DNA of 64,000 bases from Pseudomonas shahriarae (GTDB lineage Bacteria; Pseudomonadota; Gammaproteobacteria; Pseudomonadales; Pseudomonadaceae): the NCBI RefSeq assembly GCF_014268455.2, contig NZ_CP077085.1, forward strand, positions 1,860,001-1,924,000, in the 5' to 3' direction. Both the position numbers and the translations under genes were made by a program. Every line of letters begins with the position of its first letter. Within the stretch, counting starts at the first letter, position 1. The notes below the pieces were generated by a model. That model was not told the DNA's origin. It saw nothing but the letters and a program-made list of their open reading frames with translations, and made no database searches. Positions 17,255 to 24,703 of the stretch are shown piece by piece.

Positions 17255-18562
17255 ATGCCTCTAGCCCCCAACTCGCTCCTGCAAGCCGCTCCTGCGGTCA
17301 AGCCCCAGGCGTCCTCCGCGAATGCGCAGGCAACGGCCGCAGACACGCGGGCCAAAGCGCCAGGCTTTGCACAGGTGTTCGCCAAGGAGTCCAAGGCGAC
17401 CCCGGCCAAGGCTGCGGATATGGCACCCAAGCCGAGCCATGACAAGCCAGCCAGCACCAGCGCCAAGAAAGATGTTGGCAACGACAAGCCTGCCGCTGGC
17501 GCTCCAGCGGTTGCCGATAGCGGCAAGACTTTGCCTGCCACGCCGCCCGCCAAGGCCGACGCGGCAGCCCCCGGCGATGACGACAAAGGTGCGGACAAGG
17601 ATCTGGCGCAAACCCCGCCGCCAGCGGTCGATCCGGCTTCGGTCGCGGCGGTGACACCCGCTCCGGTAGCGGTCCAGGCCGCTGTAGCGGATGACGCCAC
17701 CGCGCCGTTGCTGGTGACTACCCCTGCGGTCGCTGAAGAGGTCGTGCCTTTCGACCCCGAAGCCGATCCACTGGACTCATTGCCAGCCGTGCGCCTGGCG
17801 ATGGAGCAGGGCGGTCATGTGTCTGCCAGCAGCCAGGCAGCGCAAAAGAACCTGCCGACCCAGGCTGAACCCACCGCCGCGCAGAACTTCAGCAACGGCC
17901 TGGCGGCCATGGTTGACCAGCAGGCGGCCAAGGACAGCACTGACCAGGGTGGCGAGAAGGCTTTCAGCGGCCTGATCGAAGATGGCCTCAAGGACTTGAA
18001 GGGCGCGAGCAGTGACACTCGCGTCGATGACTTCGCCAATCGTCTGGCCGCCTTGACCCAGGCTGCCACCCCCAAGACCACCAACGCCTTGCCCCTGAAT
18101 AACCAGCCGCTGGCCATGCATCAGGGTGGCTGGACCGAGGAGGTGGTGAACCGGGTCATGTACCTGTCCAGCGCCAACCTCAAATCTGCCGATATCCAAT
18201 TGCAGCCGGCCGAACTGGGACGCCTGGATATCCGCGTGAATATCACTGCCGACCAGCAGGCCCAAGTGAACTTCATGAGCGGCCATGCCGCCGTGCGCGA
18301 GGCCCTGGAGAGCCAGTCCGGGCGCCTGCGGGAAATGTTCGCCCAGCAGGGCATGGGCCAGGTCGACGTGAACGTGTCCGACCAGTCCCGTGGCTGGCAG
18401 GGCCAGGGTCAGGAGCAACAGCAGAACCAGGCGCGAGGTGTCAGTGGCAGTGGCGGTCACAGCGATGGGCATGACGCAGGCCTTGCGGGCGAAGTCACTG
18501 AAGTGGCGGCACCGATAGCCCAATCCGTCATCGGCTCCAGCGCCGTGGACTACTACGCCTGA
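17255..18562 (+). CDS. fliK: Flagellar hook-length control protein FliK
   Basis: Secreted ruler that measures hook length and triggers FlhB to switch substrates. The 435 aa have a long N-terminal region rich in Ala, Pro, Lys and Asp without clear fold, and a conserved C-terminal FliK domain (about 290-385), including LKSADIQLQPAELGRLDIRV, the Flg_hook signature. The last 50 residues are Gln/Gly/Ser/His-rich. CGGAGACC precedes the ATG. A second FliK-like gene lies at 39656-41227 on the other strand. Confidence 0.95.
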   Translation: MPLAPNSLLQAAPAVKPQASSANAQATAADTRAKAPGFAQVFAKESKATPAKAADMAPKPSHDKPASTSAKKDVGNDKPAAGAPAVADSGKTLPATPPAKADAAAPGDDDKGADKDLAQTPPPAVDPASVAAVTPAPVAVQAAVADDATAPLLVTTPAVAEEVVPFDPEADPLDSLPAVRLAMEQGGHVSASSQAAQKNLPTQAEPTAAQNFSNGLAAMVDQQAAKDSTDQGGEKAFSGLIEDGLKDLKGASSDTRVDDFANRLAALTQAATPKTTNALPLNNQPLAMHQGGWTEEVVNRVMYLSSANLKSADIQLQPAELGRLDIRVNITADQQAQVNFMSGHAAVREALESQSGRLREMFAQQGMGQVDVNVSDQSRGWQGQGQEQQQNQARGVSGSGGHSDGHDAGLAGEVTEVAAPIAQSVIGSSAVDYYA

Positions 18563-18584
18563 CCTGAGGTCAACACCGATCAAA

Positions 18585-18676
18585 ATGTGGGAGCGGGCTT
18601 GCTCGCGATAGCGGTATGTCAGTTACCTAGTTGCTGACTGATCTAGCGCTATCGCGAGCAAGCCCGCTCCCACATT
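18585..18676. repeat. REP doublet after fliK
   Basis: TGTGGGAGCGGGCTTGCTCG and GCGATAGCG on the left face CGCTATCGC and GAGCAAGCCCGCTCCCACA on the right, a typical REPIN-type doublet. It lies between the fliK stop and the fliL promoter and may also stop transcription. Confidence 0.9.
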
Positions 18677-18710
18677 GGTTTTGCGCTGTTGCTGAAATCC
18701 GTGACAACTC

Positions 18711-18726
18711 TGGCATAACACTTGCT
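18711..18726 (+). promoter_or_regulatory. Sigma-54 promoter of fliLMNOPQR-flhB
   Basis: TGGCATAACACTTGCT matches the sigma-54 consensus with GG at 18712-18713 and GC at 18724-18725. It is 51 bp before fliL and should drive the operon through flhB. Confidence 0.9.
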
Positions 18727-18776
18727 CTTGCCTTCCCGTGGATCTATGAAACCCCGAATAGTGACGGATTATTGGC

Positions 18777-19286
18777 ATGGCGAAGAGTGACGACGCAGCG
18801 ACAGCAACAGTACCTGCAGCAGGCAAGGGCAAGCTCAAGATGATCCTGCTGATTGTCGTGGGCTTGTTATTGGCCATTGGCGTGTCGGTGGGGGCTACCT
18901 GGTACTTTATGCACAGTGCCCAGAGCAAGCCGGTACCTGTGGCCGAGACCGCCAGCAACGTCAAGCAACCGGCAATCTTCGAGCAGATGCTCCCGGCCTT
19001 TGTTGCCAACTACAACCAGAACGGTCGGCAACGCTACCTGCAGGTGAGCATTACCTTGCAGGCGCGCAACCAGGCGGACATGGATGCCCTCAAGGTGCAT
19101 ATGCCGGTGATCCGCAACAACCTGGTGATGCTGTTCTCCGGGCAGAGCTTCGACAGCCTGGCCACCCCCGTGGGCCAGGAAATGCTGCGCCAGAAAGTCA
19201 CTGCCAGCGTGCAGGAAGTGGCCCAGAAAGAACTGGGCAAAGTCGTGGTCGAGCAGGCGCTCTTCACTAATTTCGTATTGCAGTAG
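18777..19286 (+). CDS. fliL: Flagellar basal body-associated protein FliL
   Basis: Inner-membrane protein that surrounds and supports the stator units near the rotor. The 169 aa have a short cytoplasmic head, one transmembrane helix (about 22-42, LKMILLIVVGLLLAIGVSVG), and a periplasmic stomatin-like domain ending in VVVEQALFTNFVLQ, the usual FliL C-terminus. It opens the fliLMNOPQR-flhB operon, 9 bp before fliM. Confidence 0.95.
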   Translation: MAKSDDAATATVPAAGKGKLKMILLIVVGLLLAIGVSVGATWYFMHSAQSKPVPVAETASNVKQPAIFEQMLPAFVANYNQNGRQRYLQVSITLQARNQADMDALKVHMPVIRNNLVMLFSGQSFDSLATPVGQEMLRQKVTASVQEVAQKELGKVVVEQALFTNFVLQ

Positions 19287-19295
19287 GATCACGAC

Positions 19296-20264
19296 ATGGC
19301 CGTGCAAGACCTGCTGTCCCAGGATGAAATCGACGCGCTGTTGCATGGTGTCGACGATGGTCTGGTACAGACCGAAATGGCTGCCGAGCCCGGCAGCGTC
19401 AAAAGTTATGACCTGACCAGCCAGGATCGCATCGTCCGCGGACGCATGCCGACCCTGGAAATGATCAACGAACGTTTTGCCCGCTACACCCGTATCAGCA
19501 TGTTCAACATGCTGCGCCGCTCGGCGGACGTGGCGGTGGGCGGTGTGCAGGTGATGAAGTTTGGCGAGTACGTGCATTCGCTGTACGTGCCCACCAGCCT
19601 CAACCTGGTCAAGATCAAGCCCCTGCGTGGCACCGCGCTGTTCATCCTCGACGCCAAGCTGGTGTTCAAGCTGGTGGACAACTTCTTCGGCGGTGACGGC
19701 CGTCACGCCAAGATTGAAGGCCGTGAATTCACGCCTACCGAGTTGCGTGTGGTGCGCATGGTGCTGGAACAGGCCTTTATCGACCTGAAGGAAGCCTGGC
19801 AGGCGATCATGGAAGTCAATTTCGAGTACATCAACTCGGAAGTGAACCCGGCCATGGCCAACATCGTCGGGCCCAGCGAAGCCATCGTGGTCTCCACCTT
19901 CCATATCGAACTCGATGGCGGCGGCGGCGACCTGCACGTGACCATGCCGTACTCGATGATCGAGCCGGTGCGCGAGATGCTCGATGCGGGCTTCCAGTCT
20001 GACCTGGACGACCAGGACGAGCGCTGGGTCAAGGCCCTGCGCGAAGACTTGCTGGACGTTGACGTACCGCTGAGCGCCACCGTGGCGCGCCGCCAGCTGC
20101 GCCTGCGGGACATTTTGCATATGCAGCCGGGGGATGTGATTCCCGTCGAACTGCCAGACGAATTGATTATGCGCGCCAATGGCGTGCCGTCGTTCAAGGT
20201 CAAGCTCGGTTCCCACAAAGGGAACCTGGCGTTGCAAGTGGTTGAGCCGATCAACCGTCGCTGA
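19296..20264 (+). CDS. fliM: Flagellar motor switch protein FliM
   Basis: C-ring protein that binds phosphorylated CheY and reverses rotation. The 322 aa begin with the CheY-binding peptide (LSQDEIDALLHG, residues 7-18). A CheC-like middle domain follows with the GGVQVMKFGEYVHSLYVPTS region, and a C-terminal SpoA-like domain that packs with FliN. The start MAVQDLLSQDEIDALL agrees with other FliM proteins. The N-terminal peptide resembles segments of FliN, CheZ and CheA in this window. Confidence 0.98.
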   Translation: MAVQDLLSQDEIDALLHGVDDGLVQTEMAAEPGSVKSYDLTSQDRIVRGRMPTLEMINERFARYTRISMFNMLRRSADVAVGGVQVMKFGEYVHSLYVPTSLNLVKIKPLRGTALFILDAKLVFKLVDNFFGGDGRHAKIEGREFTPTELRVVRMVLEQAFIDLKEAWQAIMEVNFEYINSEVNPAMANIVGPSEAIVVSTFHIELDGGGGDLHVTMPYSMIEPVREMLDAGFQSDLDDQDERWVKALREDLLDVDVPLSATVARRQLRLRDILHMQPGDVIPVELPDELIMRANGVPSFKVKLGSHKGNLALQVVEPINRR

Positions 20265-20307
20265 TGCATCCCCTAATTGATGATTTTTGCTGCGCCGAGG
20301 ACATGTA

Positions 20308-20775
20308 ATGGCTACCGAACACGAAAACACTTCCGCCGAAGACCAGGCCCTGGCTGACGAATGGGCGGCTGCCCTGGAAGAAACCGGCGATGCCAGCCAG
20401 GACGATATCGACGCCTTGCTGGCGGCCGATGCCGCCACCCCGCCAGTGGGCAATCGCCTGCCTATGGAAGAGTTTGGCAGCGTGCCGAAGAACCATGAGC
20501 CGGTCTCGCTGGATGGGCCCAACCTGGACGTGATCCTCGATATCCCGGTATCGATCTCCATGGAAGTGGGCAGCACCGAAATCAATATCCGTAACCTGCT
20601 GCAACTCAACCAGGGGTCGGTGATCGAACTCGACCGCCTGGCCGGCGAGCCGCTGGATGTGCTGGTCAACGGCACGCTGATCGCCCATGGCGAAGTGGTG
20701 GTGGTCAACGAGAAGTTCGGCATCCGCCTGACGGACGTGATCAGCCCCAGCGAACGTATCAAGAAGCTGCGCTGA
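20308..20775 (+). CDS. fliN: Flagellar motor switch protein FliN
   Basis: C-ring protein forming the base of the switch and a dock for FliH. The 155 aa consist of an acidic, Ala-rich N-terminal extension and the conserved SpoA domain (about 80-155; DIPVSISMEVGSTEINIRNL and GEVVVVNEKFGIRLTDVIS). I chose the ATG at 20308, after GAGGA; an earlier in-frame start at 20287 has none. The extension contains SQDDIDALLAAD (about residues 25-36), which is close to the CheY-binding peptide of FliM and may give FliN its own CheY contact; this part is inference. Confidence 0.96.
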   Translation: MATEHENTSAEDQALADEWAAALEETGDASQDDIDALLAADAATPPVGNRLPMEEFGSVPKNHEPVSLDGPNLDVILDIPVSISMEVGSTEINIRNLLQLNQGSVIELDRLAGEPLDVLVNGTLIAHGEVVVVNEKFGIRLTDVISPSERIKKLR

Positions 20776-20776
20776 G

Positions 20777-21211
20777 ATGAGTCGCCGGTGGTTGGGACTG
20801 TTGTGGGCGTTGCCGCTGGCCGTGATGGCGGCTGAACCGGTGGCCCAGGTCGCCGCGCCGGCCGCCGGCAGCAGCGTGACTGGGCAATTGACTCAGTTGG
20901 TGCTGGGCCTGTTGCTGGTGGTGGGGTTGATCTTTTTCCTCGCCTGGCTGTTGCGCCGGGTGCAGCGCATTGGTCCGGGCAATGCCCAGGTCATCGAACT
21001 GGTGGGATCGCGGGCCCTGGGGCCGCGTGATCGCCTGGTGCTGGTGCAGGTGGGCGAAGAGCAGATCCTGCTCGGTCTCACCCCCGGCCGGATTACCCCG
21101 TTGCACGTGCTCAAGCATCCCGTGAGCGTGGCCCAGACCGAGGCCGCCACACCGGAGTTCGCCCAGCGCCTGATGGAGCTGATGGGCAAGGACCAGAAGG
21201 ATAAGAAGTAA
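20777..21211 (+). CDS. fliO: Flagellar export protein FliO
   Basis: FliO helps assemble the FliP ring of the export gate and is then dispensable. The 144 aa start with a signal-like helix ending in [11 protein letters not shown], then one transmembrane helix (about 35-55, [21 protein letters not shown]), and a basic cytoplasmic domain with [25 protein letters not shown] residues, characteristic of FliO. It starts one base after the fliN stop and its own stop overlaps the fliP start. Confidence 0.93.
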   Translation: MSRRWLGLLWALPLAVMAAEPVAQVAAPAAGSSVTGQLTQLVLGLLLVVGLIFFLAWLLRRVQRIGPGNAQVIELVGSRALGPRDRLVLVQVGEEQILLGLTPGRITPLHVLKHPVSVAQTEAATPEFAQRLMELMGKDQKDKK

Positions 21212-21954
21212 TGCGCGTTCTATTGGCGCTCATGCTGTTACTGGCAGCGCCCCTGGCGTTCGGCGCCGACCCGTTGTCGATCCCGGCGATCACCCTGGGC
21301 ACCAATGCGGCCGGGGCCCAGGAGTATTCGGTCAGCCTGCAGATCCTGCTGATCATGACGGCGCTGAGTTTTATCCCGGCCTTCGTCATGCTCATGACCA
21401 GTTTCACCCGGATCATCATCGTGTTCTCGATCCTGCGCCAGGCCCTGGGCCTGCAGCAGACCCCATCGAACCAGATCCTTACCGGCATGGCGCTGTTTCT
21501 GACGCTGTTTATCATGGCGCCGGTATTCGACAAGGTGAACCAGCAAGCCCTGCAACCCTACCTGGCGGAGAAAATGACCGCCCAGGACGCGGTGGAAAAG
21601 GCCCAAGGCCCGATCAAGGACTTTATGCTGTCCCAGACCCGCTCCAGCGACCTGGAACTGTTTGTGCGCCTGTCCAAGCGCACCGATATCGCCAGCCCGG
21701 ATCAGGCGCCCTTGACCATCCTGGTACCGGCGTTCGTCACCTCGGAGCTCAAGACGGCATTCCAGATCGGTTTCATGATCTTTATCCCGTTCCTGATCAT
21801 CGACCTGGTGGTGGCCAGTGTGCTGATGGCCATGGGTATGATGATGCTGTCGCCGCTGATTATCTCGTTGCCGTTCAAGATCATGCTGTTTGTACTGGTG
21901 GATGGGTGGGCGCTGATTATCGGCACCCTGGCAGGCAGTTTTGGCGGGGTTTAG
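21211..21954 (+). CDS. fliP: Flagellar export gate protein FliP
   Basis: Core pore subunit of the flagellar type III export gate. The 247 aa have a cleavable signal peptide (cleavage likely after AFGA, near residue 19) and four transmembrane helices, including [19 protein letters not shown] and the FliP signature [20 protein letters not shown]. The start overlaps the fliO stop. FliP, FliQ, FliR, FlhB and FlhA, all encoded nearby, complete the gate. Confidence 0.98.
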   Translation: MRVLLALMLLLAAPLAFGADPLSIPAITLGTNAAGAQEYSVSLQILLIMTALSFIPAFVMLMTSFTRIIIVFSILRQALGLQQTPSNQILTGMALFLTLFIMAPVFDKVNQQALQPYLAEKMTAQDAVEKAQGPIKDFMLSQTRSSDLELFVRLSKRTDIASPDQAPLTILVPAFVTSELKTAFQIGFMIFIPFLIIDLVVASVLMAMGMMMLSPLIISLPFKIMLFVLVDGWALIIGTLAGSFGGV

Positions 21955-21957
21955 CGC

Positions 21958-22227
21958 ATGACACCTGAAGTCGCAGTCGACCTGTTCCGTGAAGCCCTGT
22001 GGCTGACCACCGTGATGGTCGCCGTGCTGGTGGTGCCCAGCCTGTTGGTGGGCCTGCTGGTGGCGATGTTCCAGGCGGCGACCCAGATCAACGAACAGAC
22101 CTTGAGCTTCCTTCCGCGCCTGTTGGTGATGCTGGTCACCCTGATCGTGGCCGGCCCCTGGCTGGTGCAGAGTTTCATGGAATACATCCTGCAGTTGTAC
22201 GGCAGTATTCCGCAGTTGATTGGCTGA
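21958..22227 (+). CDS. fliQ: Flagellar export gate protein FliQ
   Basis: Small gate subunit (89 aa) with two transmembrane helices (about 14-38 and 50-76). It wraps the FliP-FliR pore. The conserved motif LLVGLLVAMFQAATQINEQT is plain. It lies 3 bp after fliP and 4 bp before the chosen start of fliR. Confidence 0.97.
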   Translation: MTPEVAVDLFREALWLTTVMVAVLVVPSLLVGLLVAMFQAATQINEQTLSFLPRLLVMLVTLIVAGPWLVQSFMEYILQLYGSIPQLIG

Positions 22228-22231
22228 CCCG

Positions 22232-23017
22232 ATGCAGTCCTTGCTGGCGTTGACCGACACTCAGATCAGCACCTGGGTGGCCTCGTTTATCCTGCCGATG
22301 TTTCGCGTGGGCGCCTTGTTGATGACCATGCCGGTGTTCGGGACCACCCTGGTGCCCAAGCGCATACGGCTGTTTTTCACGGTGGCGATTACCGTGGTCA
22401 TCGTGCCGGTACTGCCACCGATGCCGCCGGTCAATGCCCTGGACCTCAGTGCGCTGCTGCTGATCGCCGAACAGATTCTGATCGGCGCCTTGATGGGGTT
22501 CTCCCTGACCCTGTTTTTCCAGTCCTTCGTGATTGCCGGGCAAATCGTCTCGATCCAGATGGGCATGGGCTTTGCGTCCATGGTCGACCCTACCAACGGC
22601 GTGTCGGTGGCAGTGATCGGGCAGTTCCTGACCATGCTGGTGACCCTGCTGTTTTTGGCCATGAACGGCCATCTGGTGGCCTTTGAAATCCTTACCGAGA
22701 GTTTCACCACTTTACCGGTGGGCGAGGGCTTGATCGTCAACCACTTCTGGGAAGTGGTCGGGCGCCTCAGTTGGGTGCTGGGCGCGGCGTTGTTGCTGGT
22801 ATTGCCGGCGATCACCGCGCTGCTGGTGGTCAACATCGCCTTTGGGGTGATGACCCGCGCCGCGCCGCAACTGAACATCTTCGCCATTGGTTTCCCGCTG
22901 ACCCTGGTGTTGGGCATGGGGATTTTCTGGATCGGCCTGGCCGACATTCTCAATCAGTATCAACCGCTGGCCAGTGACGCCTTGCAGTTTTTACGTGATC
23001 TGGCACGGGCGCGCTGA
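22232..23017 (+). CDS. fliR: Flagellar export gate protein FliR
   Basis: Single-copy subunit that completes the FliP-FliQ-FliR pore. The 261 aa contain about six transmembrane helices and the family segment AGQIVSIQMGMGFASMVDP. I prefer the ATG at 22232, giving MQSLLALTDTQISTWVASF, which aligns with the start of P. aeruginosa FliR. A TTG four codons earlier would overlap fliQ. Confidence 0.96.
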   Translation: MQSLLALTDTQISTWVASFILPMFRVGALLMTMPVFGTTLVPKRIRLFFTVAITVVIVPVLPPMPPVNALDLSALLLIAEQILIGALMGFSLTLFFQSFVIAGQIVSIQMGMGFASMVDPTNGVSVAVIGQFLTMLVTLLFLAMNGHLVAFEILTESFTTLPVGEGLIVNHFWEVVGRLSWVLGAALLLVLPAITALLVVNIAFGVMTRAAPQLNIFAIGFPLTLVLGMGIFWIGLADILNQYQPLASDALQFLRDLARAR

Positions 23018-23020
23018 GCC

Positions 23021-24157
23021 ATGGCCGAGAGCGAGAGTGGTCAGGACAAAACAGAAGACCCCACGGAGAAACGTAAAAAAGACTCCAGGGAAAAGGGCGA
23101 GATCGCCCGTTCCAAAGAGCTCAATACCCTGGCGGTGATGCTCGCCGGGGCCGGTGGCCTGCTGATCTACGGCGGCGGCCTGGCCCAGGACCTGATGGAG
23201 ATCATGAAGCACAATTTCTCCCTGCCCAGGGATGTGCTGCTGGACCCACGCGCCATGGGCATCTACCTGCTGCACTCGGGGAAAATCGCGATCCTGGCCG
23301 CGCAGCCGGTGCTGATCACGTTGTTGCTGGCGGCAATCATCGGGCCGATCTCCCTGGGGGGCTGGCTGTTTGCGGCTGGCAGCCTGGCGCCCAAATTCAG
23401 CCGGATGAACCCCGGGGCCGGGATCAAGCGTATGTTCTCCGCCAAGGCGCTGGTGGAGTTGCTCAAGGCCCTGGCGAAGTTCTTTATCATCCTGTTTGTG
23501 GCGCTGGTGGTGTTGGAGTCCGATATCGACGACTTGCTGCGCATCGCCCATGAGCCACTGGAACTGGCAATCATCCACAGCGTGCAACTGGTGGGCTGGA
23601 GTGCGTTGTGGATGGCATGTGGCCTGATCCTGATTGCTGCAGTGGATGCGCCGATCCAGCTGTGGGAAAGCCACAAGAAACTGCTGATGACCAAGCAGGA
23701 AGTGCGCGACGAGCATAAGGATCAGGAAGGCAAACCGGAAGTGAAGCAGCGGATTCGCCAGCTGCAGCGCGAAATGTCCCAGCGCAAGATGATGGCCTCG
23801 GTGCCCGACGCCGACGTGGTCATCACCAACCCGACCCACTACGCCGTGGCGCTCAAGTACGACGCGGAGAAGGGCGGCGCGCCGCTGCTGCTGGCCAAGG
23901 GCAGCGACTTCACTGCCTTGAAAATCCGCGAAATCGCCCAGGCCAATGACATCTTGCTGCTGGAATCGCCGGCGCTGGCGCGTTCGATCTTCTACTCCAC
24001 TGACCTCGACCACGAGATCCCGGCCGGGTTGTACCTGGCGGTGGCCCAGGTGTTGGCCTACGTGTATCAGATCCGCCAATACCGTGCCGGCAAGGGCAAA
24101 CGTCCGGACCCGCTCAAGGACTTGCCGATTCCGCCGGATTTGCGTCGCGATTCTTGA
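23021..24157 (+). CDS. flhB: Flagellar export switch protein FlhB
   Basis: Gate protein that changes export from rod/hook to filament substrates when FliK signals. The 378 aa have a charged head (EDPTEKRKKDSREKGEIARS), four transmembrane helices, and a cytoplasmic domain with the self-cleavage motif NPTH at 270-273. The C-terminal domain continues HYAVALKYD. It ends the fliL operon; a perfect REP palindrome follows. A separate small gene at 39330-39659 encodes a copy of just this C-terminal domain. Confidence 0.98.
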   Translation: MAESESGQDKTEDPTEKRKKDSREKGEIARSKELNTLAVMLAGAGGLLIYGGGLAQDLMEIMKHNFSLPRDVLLDPRAMGIYLLHSGKIAILAAQPVLITLLLAAIIGPISLGGWLFAAGSLAPKFSRMNPGAGIKRMFSAKALVELLKALAKFFIILFVALVVLESDIDDLLRIAHEPLELAIIHSVQLVGWSALWMACGLILIAAVDAPIQLWESHKKLLMTKQEVRDEHKDQEGKPEVKQRIRQLQREMSQRKMMASVPDADVVITNPTHYAVALKYDAEKGGAPLLLAKGSDFTALKIREIAQANDILLLESPALARSIFYSTDLDHEIPAGLYLAVAQVLAYVYQIRQYRAGKGKRPDPLKDLPIPPDLRRDS

Positions 24158-24180
24158 GTCTTCTGCTGCCTCTTCCGGCG

Positions 24181-24250
24181 CCATCGCGGGCAAGCCCGGC
24201 TCCCACATTTGATCGCATTCCAGTGTGGGAGCCGGGCTTGCCCGCGATGG
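24181..24250. repeat. Perfect REP doublet after flhB
   Basis: A 27-base sequence at 24181-24207 is perfectly inverted at 24224-24250, with a 16-base loop. The core GGGCAAGCCCGGCTCCCACA is a REP variant. It may act as a transcript end for the fliL-flhB operon. Confidence 0.92.
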
Positions 24251-24370
24251 CGTCGGAACAGATGCTTGCCGTTCGTCCAACTCCCTTCCGACCTGTCAAC
24301 TTTGACAGTAGCCAGCCCCCGTGCAGGGCGCTTTGATAGACCGGGAACATGCGGATTCGGGAGAAGGGCA

Positions 24371-24574
24371 ATGGCAACTGGCACAGTGAAGTGGTTTACC
24401 GATTCAAAGGGCTTTGGATTCATCACGCAAGACGCCGGAGGAGAGGACCTGTTTGTGCACTTCTCGGACATTCAAAGCGGCGGCATCAAGTCGCTGGTGG
24501 AGGGCCAGAAGGTGGAATATGAAGTCGTAGAGGGTCCGAAAGGCAAGCAGGCATCAAACGTGCGTCCACTCTGA
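24371..24574 (+). CDS. Cold-shock domain protein (CspA family)
   Basis: Single cold-shock domain (67 aa) that binds single-stranded nucleic acid and can melt RNA structure. RNP1 is KGFGFI (13-18) and RNP2 is DLFVHF (26-31); the start [18 protein letters not shown] is typical. I chose the ATG at 24371, after GAGAAGGGCA. It has a short C-terminus ([11 protein letters not shown]). The gene lies between flhB and flhA with REP DNA on one side and a hairpin on the other, so it is probably transcribed alone. Which Csp paralogue this is cannot be told from sequence. Confidence 0.93.
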   Translation: MATGTVKWFTDSKGFGFITQDAGGEDLFVHFSDIQSGGIKSLVEGQKVEYEVVEGPKGKQASNVRPL

Positions 24575-24575
24575 T

Positions 24576-24607
24576 GATCGTTCCCACGCTCCTGCGTGGG
24601 AACGATC
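24576..24607 (+). terminator. Strong palindrome after the csp gene
   Basis: GATCGTTCCCACGC (24576-24589) pairs perfectly with GCGTGGGAACGATC (24594-24607) around a 4-base loop, starting one base after the csp stop. There is no T tract. The same palindrome type occurs at 48801-48823, so it is probably a dispersed repeat that doubles as a transcript end. Confidence 0.65.
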
Positions 24608-24626
24608 TCGTCCCTGAAGCAAAAGT

Positions 24627-24642
24627 TGGAAGGCTTCTTGCA
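24627..24642 (+). promoter_or_regulatory. Probable sigma-54 promoter of flhA
   Basis: TGGAAGGCTTCTTGCA has GG at 24628-24629 and GC at 24640-24641 in exact spacing, with a good -12 box (TTGCA) and a weaker -24 box. It is 62 bp before flhA, matching the distances at fliE and fleS. Confidence 0.65.
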
Positions 24643-24703
24643 ATACCGCCTTCAGGACGCCTCTCGGCGTCAAAAGTTTGCTTCAAGGTGACGAGGAATA
24701 CCG

